A stretch of DNA of 64,000 nt, taken from NCBI GenBank assembly GCA_964621345.1, contig CAZUON010000013.1, positions 5,315 through 69,314 on the forward strand, given 5' to 3'. The notes beneath the pieces were generated by a model. It worked only from the letters and a program-made list of their open reading frames with translations. It was not told where the DNA came from and searched no databases. Shown here in pieces: positions 1 to 7,776 of the stretch (the first letter of the stretch is position 1; each line of letters starts with the position of its first letter). Position numbers and translations under genes: made by a program. The DNA comes from Glaciecola sp964621345 (GTDB lineage: Bacteria; Pseudomonadota; Gammaproteobacteria; Enterobacterales; Alteromonadaceae).

Positions 1-178
1 TGTAGCTTCTGCAAACCGCGGCCGGTATGTGTTAGAAAATTACCCAGACACCCCGCAAATTCGCCCTGCACTAGAAATAATGGTCGCAAGTTACGATGAA
101 CTTGGATTGGACGAATTAAGAGAACACGCGGTAAAAACGTTAAAGCTGAACTTCCCTGAGAGTGAGTTTATCCGCTAA
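1..178 (+). CDS. bamD: Outer membrane assembly lipoprotein BamD, C-terminal end only
   Basis: Only the last 58 codons lie in the window (reading frame opens at base 2, stop TAA at 176-178). The residues resemble the last TPR helices of BamD/YfiO, with the phrase RYVLENYPDTPQIRPALEI followed by a helix ending in LNFPES. BamD is the essential periplasmic lipoprotein of the BAM complex that inserts beta-barrel proteins into the outer membrane. The start, lipobox and first TPRs lie upstream of the window, so the assignment rests on the C-terminal segment alone. A strong hairpin terminator follows directly, and the next gene converges on it. Confidence 0.8.
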   Translation, partial: VASANRGRYVLENYPDTPQIRPALEIMVASYDELGLDELREHAVKTLKLNFPESEFIR

Positions 179-200
179 ATAGACACGTCAAATACTGAAA

Positions 201-235
201 AAGCAGTCTCTGTGTAAACTAGGACTGCTTTTTTT
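201..235. terminator. Two-way intrinsic terminator between bamD and chrR
   Basis: A perfect 8-bp stem, AAGCAGTC (201-208) and GACTGCTT (223-230), encloses a 14-base loop. It is followed by five more T on the plus strand and by TTT on the minus strand. It sits between the bamD stop and the chrR stop, and the chrR stop codon falls inside the T tract, so it probably serves both converging genes. Confidence 0.8.
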
Positions 236-926
236 ATGCTTTTGTGGAGACTTTAAAGTAGAGGTTACTGAGCGGATTAATCAGCTTTGCTAGGCCTGTA
301 GTAAACTGAAGTGGTTCATCGATAACACTAAACACGAGACAACCATCTTCACTTGTTGAAATCGGGGTGTGCGTGTGCATTTGATTTAAAGCAACGTAGT
401 CACCCTGCTCATAACAATTTACACCGTCACTAAACTGCCCATTAATAACGAGCGTGAATTCATTTCCGATGTGCGTATGCTCTGGAACGCCTCCACCCTT
501 TTCCATATATATGAAATTAGCAAGATTCTTACCGCCGATTGAAACTGGCGCCTGCCATAGCTTGCCAACAATTTGGGTCCAGCCGCCAACATTGGCAACA
601 AGTCTTTGTAAAGATGGAGGGATAGCGAAAGTCTTGCCGTGCACGTGAATCTGGCTTTGCGTTTGAACAGGCTCATGAGACATTTCACAAGGCGGCCTAC
701 TAACGATGGCGTCAAACATGTTGCCAAGCTCATTATCGATATAATTAGCGGTAGTCGTTTCGTGATTAAAAATGTCGTCTGCGGTACTTTCTATTATAGC
801 AGCGACCTTGCTCTGACAACGAGGACACAAATCACAATGCGCTGACACAAGGAGCGCTTCGTTGGGAGCAAGGGAGCCTTGAGCAAAACCGACCAAGGTC
901 TGGTCGGTGGGATGTAACTTAGCCAT
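234..926 (-). CDS. chrR: ChrR-type anti-sigma factor (zinc anti-sigma domain plus cupin)
   Basis: This 230-residue protein has the two-domain layout of ChrR. An N-terminal zinc anti-sigma domain carries H5, H30, C34 and C37 (HxxxCxxC), the same spacing as the zinc ligands of Rhodobacter sphaeroides ChrR. A C-terminal cupin carries H150, H152, E156 and H184/H186 as likely metal ligands. ChrR holds its ECF sigma factor inactive in the cytoplasm and releases it in response to singlet oxygen or organic hydroperoxide; that role is known for the family and inferred here. The gene overlaps the upstream sigma gene by 8 bases, which suggests translational coupling and balanced amounts of the two partners. 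Confidence 0.93.
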   Translation of the reverse strand: MAKLHPTDQTLVGFAQGSLAPNEALLVSAHCDLCPRCQSKVAAIIESTADDIFNHETTTANYIDNELGNMFDAIVSRPPCEMSHEPVQTQSQIHVHGKTFAIPPSLQRLVANVGGWTQIVGKLWQAPVSIGGKNLANFIYMEKGGGVPEHTHIGNEFTLVINGQFSDGVNCYEQGDYVALNQMHTHTPISTSEDGCLVFSVIDEPLQFTTGLAKLINPLSNLYFKVSTKA

Positions 927-1545
927 GCTCTTTTAGCATTTCCTTTAAACGCTGCAATGCAAGGCGGGTTCTTGATTTCACAGTACCAAGAGGAATCTCT
1001 AGTTCGTCAGCAACCTCTTGTTGGGATTTACCTTCAATGTAAATTGCTTCTACCACCGCTTTTTGTTTGACCGGCAGGTTATTGAAATATTGACCGACTT
1101 CCTCGAGCGTGATTTGCTGGTCGAGGGACACCTCGTTCACGTCAGCAGTCTGCTCACATAAAATTGGCCACATGTCGTCAGAACAAACGTCTTCCTTTCG
1201 ATTTTGCAACTTTCTTAGCATGTCAAAGCGTATGTTTCTTGCAATAGTAAAAATCCACGTCGACGGAGAACCTTTCTCCGCGTTAAACAAATGTGCTTTC
1301 TGCCAAACGTTGGACATTGTATCTTGTACGAGTTCCATCGCTATAGCTTCGTTCCCCATTTGCTTTAAAGCATATGAACGTAAGCGAGGCGCAAAGTAAC
1401 CGAATACTTTAGAAAACGAGACTTTGCATCGTTGTTTAGCAACAGTGTCTAAATATGCAGACATCTCCGCAGCACAATCTTTCGGTTTGCTAGTTTCTAA
1501 TCGTTTGTCTTCCAATGGAATTCCAATAAGCATTAACGTCACCAT
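919..1545 (-). CDS. ECF RNA polymerase sigma factor, ChrR-partnered (ECF11-like)
   Basis: This 208-residue protein contains sigma region 2 (about residues 42-112, with the FTIARNIRFDMLRK segment) and region 4 (about 140-200, with the helix-turn-helix around SQQEVADELEIPLGTVKSR). These are the only two regions ECF sigma factors keep. Its cognate ChrR is encoded immediately downstream with an 8-base overlap. By family knowledge it should recognise promoters resembling TGATCC-N18-TAAGA; such a site lies upstream of the operon starting at 2382. No ribosome-binding site is obvious for the chosen ATG, and internal ATGs at codons 5 and 29 are possible. I see no match to its own promoter upstream, so autoregulation is not supported from sequence. 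It is distinct from the rpoE gene at 41.4 kb. Confidence 0.93.
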   Translation of the reverse strand: MVTLMLIGIPLEDKRLETSKPKDCAAEMSAYLDTVAKQRCKVSFSKVFGYFAPRLRSYALKQMGNEAIAMELVQDTMSNVWQKAHLFNAEKGSPSTWIFTIARNIRFDMLRKLQNRKEDVCSDDMWPILCEQTADVNEVSLDQQITLEEVGQYFNNLPVKQKAVVEAIYIEGKSQQEVADELEIPLGTVKSRTRLALQRLKEMLKEHG

Positions 1546-1661
1546 TTGTATGAATTAATATAGGTTGGAATTGAGTATAGCGAAAGTTTTTGAGTGAAAT
1601 AGTGAAATATATTTAATGTAAGTAATGTTGCGATGAATTGCTTTCGCAGCTAGCGCCTCTG

Positions 1662-2228
1662 CTACTCTATTAGCTGAGACAAGTACTCAAGCACTTTGTT
1701 GCAATCCTGCTGTGCCATGAAGTGTTGTTTCTGCTCTGCGCCGACTGGTAATAATTCTAGCCACCGGTTAACAACCCAAATAGGGTCGTCGAATTTTGGG
1801 TTATCGTATAACTGGCTCACTTCAGGGTAGTTTTCAAAGACTTCTTTTAGCCTTTGTTTCATTGGTGCTAGCTCTTCTAGCGGCGTATTACATTGCCAAG
1901 CTTTGGCTTCCTTGCATTGAGCTACACGCAAACCATCAGATTGTGTTTCAATATCGGATATCGCTACGCAGTGTTTTCCCTCTATTGTGACTCCCAACAA
2001 TCCGTCCTCTAAAATATCAAAGTCTATGACTTTGCAATAAGTACCAAGAGGGAATATATGCGTATTGTTCGATTTCTCGCCGGCATTATTAATCATACAT
2101 ATAACAAACCCTGTGTCTGATGCACACACTTCTTTTACCATTCTGGTGTATCTGGGTTCGAAAATTCGCAATGCCATTCTACCCTCAGGGAATATATGGG
2201 AAGACAGGGGAAACAACGGCACAGTCAT
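1662..2228 (-). CDS. LON substrate-binding-domain protein (COG2802)
   Basis: At 188 residues this protein covers just the N-terminal substrate-binding domain of Lon, without AAA+ or protease parts. It opens with VPLFPLSSHIFPEGRMALRIFEPRYTRMV, whose core FPL...FPEGRMALRIFEPRY is the signature of this domain. The biochemical role of stand-alone LON-domain proteins is not established. It lies between the sigma/chrR pair and the divergent lipid operon. A weak match to the ChrR-sigma promoter (CGATCC-N18-TACAA) reads towards it from 2289 to 2261, so it may belong to the same regulon. The domain call is secure; the function is unknown. Confidence 0.85.
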   Translation of the reverse strand: MTVPLFPLSSHIFPEGRMALRIFEPRYTRMVKEVCASDTGFVICMINNAGEKSNNTHIFPLGTYCKVIDFDILEDGLLGVTIEGKHCVAISDIETQSDGLRVAQCKEAKAWQCNTPLEELAPMKQRLKEVFENYPEVSQLYDNPKFDDPIWVVNRWLELLPVGAEQKQHFMAQQDCNKVLEYLSQLIE

Positions 2229-2321
2229 AAAATATTTTCCTGATTTGACAATTATGGGATTTGTACTATGTAGCTAGCTGTAAGGATCGCCGAAGCGGTC
2301 AATTAAAAAAAATTAACCTGA

Positions 2322-2350
2322 TGATCTAGGGACTGCTACCTGTAGTAAAT
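2322..2350 (+). promoter_or_regulatory. Candidate ChrR-sigma promoter of the lipid/oxidoreductase operon
   Basis: TGATCT (2322-2327), an 18-base spacer and TAAAT (2346-2350) match the consensus known for ChrR-controlled sigma factors, TGATCC-N18-TAAGA, at 5 of 6 and 3 of 5 positions. The predicted transcript start near 2356 gives a leader of about 26 bases before the first gene. The sigma/chrR pair sits less than 1 kb away, which supports the match. Confidence 0.65.
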
Positions 2351-2381
2351 AATTTACAAAAGCTCGCAACCTAAGTAATCC

Positions 2382-2804
2382 ATGACTACAATTGAACAGT
2401 TCACAACATTTTATACCGACCTTGCAAGTATGCGCGTCGATGCTTTGAAAGACATCTATAGTAAAGATGTAACGTTCATTGACCCGATAGCGTCTCACGA
2501 AGGACTGCCGGCGGTAGAAAGTTATTTTTCAAAGCTACTTAAAAACGCAAAATTTTGTGAATTTGACATACACGATGTTCTCAGTACCAAAGATGATGGT
2601 TTTTTAGTTAACTGGACAATGCGCTTTACTTCTCAGCGTATTAACAAAGGGAAGCCGGTCGCCGTAGACGGCATTTCACGACTTAAACTCGCAGACAACA
2701 AGATCATATTTCATCGCGACTATTATGATTTAGGCCAAATGGTCTATGAGCATGTGCCTCTACTCGGCAGAATAATAAAAAAAATAAAAGGAAGCTTGAG
2801 CTAA
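2382..2804 (+). CDS. NTF2/SnoaL-like protein, first gene of the sigma-controlled operon
   Basis: This 140-residue protein resembles the SnoaL-like branch of the NTF2 fold: a small alpha+beta cone with a phrase typical of the group, VTFIDPIASHEGLPAVESYF. No catalytic residues can be assigned. It is the leader gene of a five-gene run with overlapping or near-abutting ends; its stop overlaps the next start as TAATG. Homologous NTF2-like genes accompany DUF1365 and Cfa-like genes in the ChrR-regulated clusters of other marine gammaproteobacteria. It may bind a lipid or a small hydrophobic substrate, but that is inference. Confidence 0.8.
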   Translation: MTTIEQFTTFYTDLASMRVDALKDIYSKDVTFIDPIASHEGLPAVESYFSKLLKNAKFCEFDIHDVLSTKDDGFLVNWTMRFTSQRINKGKPVAVDGISRLKLADNKIIFHRDYYDLGQMVYEHVPLLGRIIKKIKGSLS

Positions 2805-3544
2805 TGAAACGTATCTTGATTACCGGAGCGACTTCAGGGATTGGTGAAGCACTCGCTCAGCACGCTGCAAAACATGGACATCATGTCATAGCGTGTGGGC
2901 GCAACGAAGATAAACTCAATGAATTATCAAAGTCAGAAAATATTACGACTTGCCGATTCGATGCAACTAACCCTGAACAAACAAAGGATGTCTTACAAAA
3001 TATCGACTTTGATATTGCAGTAATTAATGCCGGTACCTGCGAATATGTAGATGTAAAAAATGTCGAACCCGATATGTTTAGGCGAGTTTTTGAGATAAAC
3101 GTATTTGGCGCGGTTAATGTTGTCACCTCACTGCTTAAAACAGCAAAACGTGGCGACAAAATCGTGTTTGTCGATAGTCTTGCGCGCCTGTTGCCGTTTA
3201 CTCGTAGTCAAGCATACGGTGGCAGTAAAGCCGCATTACACTACATAGCGAAGAGTTTCGAAGTAGATTTAGCGTCTAGCGGAATTCAAGTGCAAACGGT
3301 TTCTCCTGGCTTTGTTAAAACACCGCTAACCGACAAAAACGACTTTCAAATGCCCATGGCTATCAGCGCACACCGCGCGGCTGAGTATATGCTAAGCGGG
3401 ATATTAAGCGACAAATCAAACGTGTATTTTCCAAAACGCTTCAGTGCTTTTATCAGGTTTCTTAATTTTTTACCTGAGTTTGTGCAGCGTAAGCTTTGTA
3501 TCAGTATGAGAAGTAAAACTAAGAGAAAAAATAATAATGACTAA
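2804..3544 (+). CDS. Short-chain dehydrogenase/reductase
   Basis: This is a 246-residue classical SDR. The cofactor motif G8xxxG12xG14 is at the N-terminus, NAG is near residue 76, and the catalytic set is S125, Y138 and K142 (YGGSK). It should oxidise or reduce an alcohol/carbonyl with NAD(P)H. The first strand is followed by a tail of basic residues at the C-terminus (RSKTKRKNNND). The substrate is unknown; the operon partners suggest a lipid-derived aldehyde, ketone or alcohol. It overlaps the upstream stop by one base and the downstream FAD gene by eight, so the operon is translationally coupled. Confidence 0.9.
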   Translation: MKRILITGATSGIGEALAQHAAKHGHHVIACGRNEDKLNELSKSENITTCRFDATNPEQTKDVLQNIDFDIAVINAGTCEYVDVKNVEPDMFRRVFEINVFGAVNVVTSLLKTAKRGDKIVFVDSLARLLPFTRSQAYGGSKAALHYIAKSFEVDLASSGIQVQTVSPGFVKTPLTDKNDFQMPMAISAHRAAEYMLSGILSDKSNVYFPKRFSAFIRFLNFLPEFVQRKLCISMRSKTKRKNNND

Positions 3545-4817
3545 ACGAATTGCCATTATCGGCAGTGGCATTGCAGGGCTAACAAGCGCATATTTACTCA
3601 ATAAAAAACACGACATAATGGTGTTTGAAGCCAACGATTATATTGGCGGCCATACCGCCACAAAAAACGTAAGCGTAAACAACAAAGAATACGCGATAGA
3701 CACAGGTTTTATCGTTTATAACGATTGGACCTACCCCAACTTCATTAAGTTAATGACGCAACTGAAGGTGGCTAATCAACCCACAGAAATGAGCTTTAGC
3801 GTTAAAAATAGCAGCACAGGCCTAGAATATAATGGCAACACTATTAATAGTTTATTTGCGCAGCGACGAAACATATTGTCTCCAAGCTTTTGGCGCTTGG
3901 TTTTAGACATACTGAAATTTAATAAAGTCTGTAAGCAAGCTATTGAAGATGATATTGACACCAGCAACATCACGCTGATTCAATTTATAAAACAACACAA
4001 ACTAAGTGATATCTTTGTTCAGAACTACATCCTTCCGATGTGTGCCGCGATTTGGTCCACTAGCTTAGAAGCTTCAGCTAATTTCCCACTAAGTTTCTTC
4101 TTGAAATTTTTTAATAATCACGGCTTATTAAATGTCACCAACCGACCTCAGTGGTATACCTTAATTGGTGGTTCATCGAGCTATATTGAGCCATTAACCG
4201 CGGATTTTAGAAATAAAATATATTTAAACTCTCCGGTAGAGTACGTAGGTAAAATAGAGAATGGATACCAAGTAAAAACGCCTGATGGCATCAGGGAGTT
4301 TGATGAGGTGGTGTTTGCTTGCCACAGTGACCAAGCACTCAAAATGATCAAATTAGAAAGCTTTGACGGTGCCCACAGTCAGAAAGTGTCAAATATTTTA
4401 GGTGCGATCCCCTACTCGATGAACGAAGTTGTGATGCACACCGACACCAGCGTACTACCTAAAAGAGAATTAGCATGGGCCAGTTGGAATTATCGTATCA
4501 CTGGCAGCAAAGATGAAATCAGTAGCCCCGCAGCGGTGACTTACAATATGAACATTTTGCAACGCCTGCAAAGCGATACAACTTTTTGTGTCACGTTAAA
4601 TAATACAAAAGCCATTGATGCGAACAAGATTCTTGGTACTTACTATTATGCTCATCCTCAGTTCAGCCCTGAAATGGTTGAAGCACAGCAGAAACGAAGC
4701 GAAATTTGTGGTAAAGACGGCCTGCATTTTTGTGGTGCATATTGGTATAACGGCTTTCACGAGGATGGCGTGCGCAGTGCTCTGGATGTATGCAAGCGTT
4801 TTGGAGTATCGCTGTGA
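3537..4817 (+). CDS. FAD-dependent amine-oxidase-like oxidoreductase (COG2907)
   Basis: This 426-residue flavoprotein has an N-terminal dinucleotide-binding motif (IAIIGSGIAGLTSAYLL) and the C-terminal FAD-contact segment around FCGAYWYNGFHEDGVRSALD. It belongs to the amine oxidase / phytoene-desaturase-like superfamily, in the COG2907 branch that travels with DUF1365 and Cfa-like genes. Members of this branch are suspected lipid desaturases or oxidases rather than amine oxidases. Its neighbours (DUF1365 overlapping by four bases, then the methyltransferase) suggest action on membrane fatty acyl chains. The fold call is firm; the substrate is inferred from context. Confidence 0.88.
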   Translation: MTKRIAIIGSGIAGLTSAYLLNKKHDIMVFEANDYIGGHTATKNVSVNNKEYAIDTGFIVYNDWTYPNFIKLMTQLKVANQPTEMSFSVKNSSTGLEYNGNTINSLFAQRRNILSPSFWRLVLDILKFNKVCKQAIEDDIDTSNITLIQFIKQHKLSDIFVQNYILPMCAAIWSTSLEASANFPLSFFLKFFNNHGLLNVTNRPQWYTLIGGSSSYIEPLTADFRNKIYLNSPVEYVGKIENGYQVKTPDGIREFDEVVFACHSDQALKMIKLESFDGAHSQKVSNILGAIPYSMNEVVMHTDTSVLPKRELAWASWNYRITGSKDEISSPAAVTYNMNILQRLQSDTTFCVTLNNTKAIDANKILGTYYYAHPQFSPEMVEAQQKRSEICGKDGLHFCGAYWYNGFHEDGVRSALDVCKRFGVSL

Positions 4818-5548
4818 CACAAGTTGCACTCGAGAGTGCTATCTATCGCGGCAAGGTATTTCATCAACGTGTGGTACCGAAATTTCACGCCTTCTCCTAT
4901 GATATATTTTTATACTGGCTGAAGCTTTCAGAACTCAATCACATTGCCAGCAGCGTAAAGCACTTTTCAATGACGAGCGAAAGGCGTGTGTTAGTTAACT
5001 TCAAACGCAACGACTATCTGGGCGACCCTGAGCAAAGTCTTGAACAAGCTGTATTGTCTAGAATGTCAGATTTACATGGTAGTGAATTACACGGAGATAT
5101 TTTTCTTCTTGGACAAGTGCGCACCTTTGGACTCTACTTCAGCCCAGTTAATTTTTACTATCTGCGCAATCCTCAAGGGGTATATACCCACTTGTTAGCC
5201 GAGGTATCGAATACTCCTTGGAATCAACGTCACCACTATTTGGTTGATTTATCAGAGCAGAAAGATAGCGCAAAGGCCTTTCATGTATCGCCGTTTAATC
5301 CTATTGATATGACATATCATTGGCGGATATCTCAGCCAAATGAGAATCTTCGACTACAATTAATATGTAGTAAAGAAAAGAAGCACTTTGAAGCGTCGAT
5401 TGATATGCAGCGTATAGCACTGAATTCCAAGACTCTAAAACAAACACTACTGTCTATTCCGAGCATGACCATAAAAACGGTATTCGGCATTTATTGGCAG
5501 GCATTAAAACTTTTTGTAAAACGCGTACCCATTTATACGCATTCGTAA
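4814..5548 (+). CDS. DUF1365 protein (COG3496)
   Basis: The likely start is GTG at 4814, not the upstream ATG at 4790. The GTG overlaps the previous stop as GTGA and has GGAG seven bases before it. The family also starts near the SAIYRGKVFHQRVVPKFHAF segment. This gives 244 residues. DUF1365 proteins have no proven reaction, but they are almost always encoded beside a COG2907 flavoprotein and a Cfa-family methyltransferase, as here. Conserved features visible are FGLYFSPVNFYYL and the ending of the AEVSNTPWNQRHHYLV stretch. It probably assists modification of membrane fatty acids. Confidence 0.88.
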   Translation: MTQVALESAIYRGKVFHQRVVPKFHAFSYDIFLYWLKLSELNHIASSVKHFSMTSERRVLVNFKRNDYLGDPEQSLEQAVLSRMSDLHGSELHGDIFLLGQVRTFGLYFSPVNFYYLRNPQGVYTHLLAEVSNTPWNQRHHYLVDLSEQKDSAKAFHVSPFNPIDMTYHWRISQPNENLRLQLICSKEKKHFEASIDMQRIALNSKTLKQTLLSIPSMTIKTVFGIYWQALKLFVKRVPIYTHS

Positions 5549-5564
5549 TGTAAGGAAAATATAC

Positions 5565-6824
5565 ATGTCATATGGCGAGCAAACATTATCAACAAGCGAC
5601 ACCATTTCAATGTGGGAACGCGTTTGTCGCTCGATGTTTATCAGTGCATTGAAAAACCTTCCTCAAGGTAATTTAATCATTAAAGAACAAGGAGAAGTCG
5701 TTGCATCCTTAGGTGACGAGGGCTCTGAGCTAAAAGCAGAAGTGCATATTTTAGATACCGCGGCTTATCCAAAACTGTTACTCGGTGGAAGCATTGCCTC
5801 GGGCGAGACTTTTACCGACAAATTATGGGATAGCCCCAATTTGACAAACGTTATTCGTATTTTCGCTCGTAATTTACCAACGCTAGATACGTGGGAAAGA
5901 CGCTTTAAATGGCTTACCATGCCGATGGCTAAAATTAAGCACATCGCGAATAATAATTCTCAGACTCAAGCTAAGAAAAATATCGGAGCGCATTACGATT
6001 TAGGGAATCGTCTTTACACTAAATTTTTAGATGAATCGATGATGTATTCTGCAGCAGTCTATCCAGACCCTAATGCCAGCCTTGCCGAGGCACAGCAAAA
6101 TAAACTAAAAACAATCTGCGAAAAATTAAAATTAAGCCCAAATGACCATCTGCTTGAAATTGGCACTGGTTGGGGCGGTCTAGCAGTATACGCAGCGAAA
6201 CATTATGGATGCAAAGTAACGACCACCACGATTTCAGAAGAGCAATATGCTTGGGCGCAGGATTGGGTAGCGAAAGAAGGTCTTGAACAGCAAATTACCT
6301 TACTCAAAAAAGACTATCGACTATTGGAGGGTCAATACGACAAGCTAGTTTCTATTGAAATGATTGAAGCTGTGGGTAAAAAATATCTATCGAATTTCTT
6401 CACTAAGTGCTCGTCACTGTTGAAGGATGATGGCCTTATGCTTCTTCAATCAATAACCATCGACGACCGTCGATATGATGGCTATGCCGATAGCGTAGAT
6501 TTTATTCAAAAACATATCTTCCCTGGTGGATTTTTACCATCCCAGTTTGCAATCAATAAACACGTTAAAAAATATACAGATATGAGTATTCGGGATGTGC
6601 ACGATATTGGCTTAGATTACGCGCAAACCCTCAAACACTGGTTTGAAGAATTTATGCAACATAAAGCCGTGCTAAACGAAGAGGGTTATGACGAACGATT
6701 TATGCGTATGTGGCAATATTATTTAAATTATTGTGAAGGGGGCTTTTTAGAACGCGTGATTAGTACCGCTCAGGTAGTAGTAGCAAAGCCTCAGCATCGC
6801 AGTTCCCTTAGCCGAGGCGCTTAA
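5565..6824 (+). CDS. Cfa-family SAM-dependent fatty-acyl methyltransferase, divergent active site
   Basis: This 419-residue protein is a member of the cyclopropane fatty acid synthase family. Its N-terminal lipid-binding region ends in GAHYDLGNRLYTKFLD and is followed by the SAM motif LEIGTGWGG (197-205). In E. coli Cfa the bicarbonate base is held by C139, E239 and H266. Here the matching positions read A163 (MMYSAAVY), E268 (SIEMIEAVG) and Q295 (LLQSITI), so two of the three are changed. It may therefore methylate an unsaturated chain without closing a cyclopropane ring. A clear ribosome-binding site (AAGGAAA) precedes the ATG. It is the last gene of the operon and meets pomB tail to tail. 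Confidence 0.85.
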   Translation: MSYGEQTLSTSDTISMWERVCRSMFISALKNLPQGNLIIKEQGEVVASLGDEGSELKAEVHILDTAAYPKLLLGGSIASGETFTDKLWDSPNLTNVIRIFARNLPTLDTWERRFKWLTMPMAKIKHIANNNSQTQAKKNIGAHYDLGNRLYTKFLDESMMYSAAVYPDPNASLAEAQQNKLKTICEKLKLSPNDHLLEIGTGWGGLAVYAAKHYGCKVTTTTISEEQYAWAQDWVAKEGLEQQITLLKKDYRLLEGQYDKLVSIEMIEAVGKKYLSNFFTKCSSLLKDDGLMLLQSITIDDRRYDGYADSVDFIQKHIFPGGFLPSQFAINKHVKKYTDMSIRDVHDIGLDYAQTLKHWFEEFMQHKAVLNEEGYDERFMRMWQYYLNYCEGGFLERVISTAQVVVAKPQHRSSLSRGA

Positions 6825-6837
6825 TTCACTTAACTTA

Positions 6838-7776
6838 TTAGGGGTCTTGTGTGCTCGACCCCATTATTGAGATTGGCTGAGAATACTTAGGATCACCTTG
6901 TGAAATTGTGATTTCTACTCGGCGGTTACGCGCTCTAGCCTCAGCCGTATCCCCTTCGTCTACGGGTTCGTTCGAGGCCTTCCCGATGACTCTCATGCGT
7001 GTTTCATCAAAACCATCTGCCATTCTTAGTTCTTCAGCCACTGCGACTGCTCTTTGTGCTGATAAATCCCAATTTGAGCGATATAGCTCATTTGATATCT
7101 GCACGCCGTCGCTATGACCTGATATTTCGATGCGACCCGGCATATCGGTCACCAAAGCGCCCAGTTCACGAATAACCGGAACAAATTGTGGCTGTAAAAA
7201 TGCTGAGCCAGCTGAAAATGAGCCGTTTTCTCTAATTCTGATGACAATTTGCTGTCCCAAATTTTCAACATCTACGGCCCCGTCTTTGATTTCTTTCTGC
7301 ATCAATTCTTGTACTTTTTTCAGCTGCTTTTCTAACTGCTCTTGATTGGTCGCAGAAGAACCCGCCGATGCAGTCTCATTTGCAGTATTTGCCGACTGTC
7401 CGCCTCGTAACTGCCCTCGTTGTGTTTGACGACCACCTGCTGAAGCGTCATCGCCTTCTTGGAAGTTCAGCATTGGTTTTGTAATATCTTGTGTGACTTG
7501 TTGCACCGTTTCGATAGGAGTAGGATCGGGTTTTCCGGGTCTAAACTCTAACGCAACTACGCTTGTGCCTTTAGGAATATCTTTAAGCTCTATTTTATTT
7601 TGTACACCAAAAGCGAACTTCATTGAGCCCGCGATTTGCTTAAACTTTTTTACATCCATTTCGGAAAATGAGAGAAGCAGTACAAAGAAACACATCAACA
7701 AAGACATTAGGTCGGCAAAGGTACCCATCCATGCAGGGAGCCCCTCGGGGGGACATTTTGGGCATTCGTCTTCCAT
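6838..7776 (-). CDS. pomB: Flagellar motor stator protein PomB/MotB
   Basis: This 312-residue protein has the stator B layout: a short cytoplasmic tail, one membrane helix around residues 14-40 containing the ion-carrying D22 (FADLMSLLMCFFVLLLSF), a low-complexity linker rich in Q and G, and a C-terminal OmpA-like peptidoglycan-binding domain (ISGHSDGVQ...NWDLSAQRA). It anchors the stator to the cell wall and conducts the driving ion. PomB rather than MotB is suggested by its resemblance to the sodium-driven Vibrio type; the ion cannot be proven from sequence. It starts on the pomA stop (TAATG overlap). Confidence 0.92.
   Translation of the reverse strand: MEDECPKCPPEGLPAWMGTFADLMSLLMCFFVLLLSFSEMDVKKFKQIAGSMKFAFGVQNKIELKDIPKGTSVVALEFRPGKPDPTPIETVQQVTQDITKPMLNFQEGDDASAGGRQTQRGQLRGGQSANTANETASAGSSATNQEQLEKQLKKVQELMQKEIKDGAVDVENLGQQIVIRIRENGSFSAGSAFLQPQFVPVIRELGALVTDMPGRIEISGHSDGVQISNELYRSNWDLSAQRAVAVAEELRMADGFDETRMRVIGKASNEPVDEGDTAEARARNRRVEITISQGDPKYSQPISIMGSSTQDP

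Noticed and set aside
1546..1661. ChrR-sigma promoter for the sigma gene itself
   Set aside because: No TGATC-like box with correctly spaced TAAG-like box is present on the minus strand; a TATACT element there lacks a matching -35 box.
4790..4813. Upstream ATG start for the DUF1365 gene
   Set aside because: The GTG at 4814 has a proper ribosome-binding site, couples to the previous stop and matches the family start.
234..6824. The ChrR cluster as a recently acquired genomic island
   Set aside because: No integrase, direct repeats, tRNA junction or obvious codon-usage break is seen, and bamD flanks it directly.
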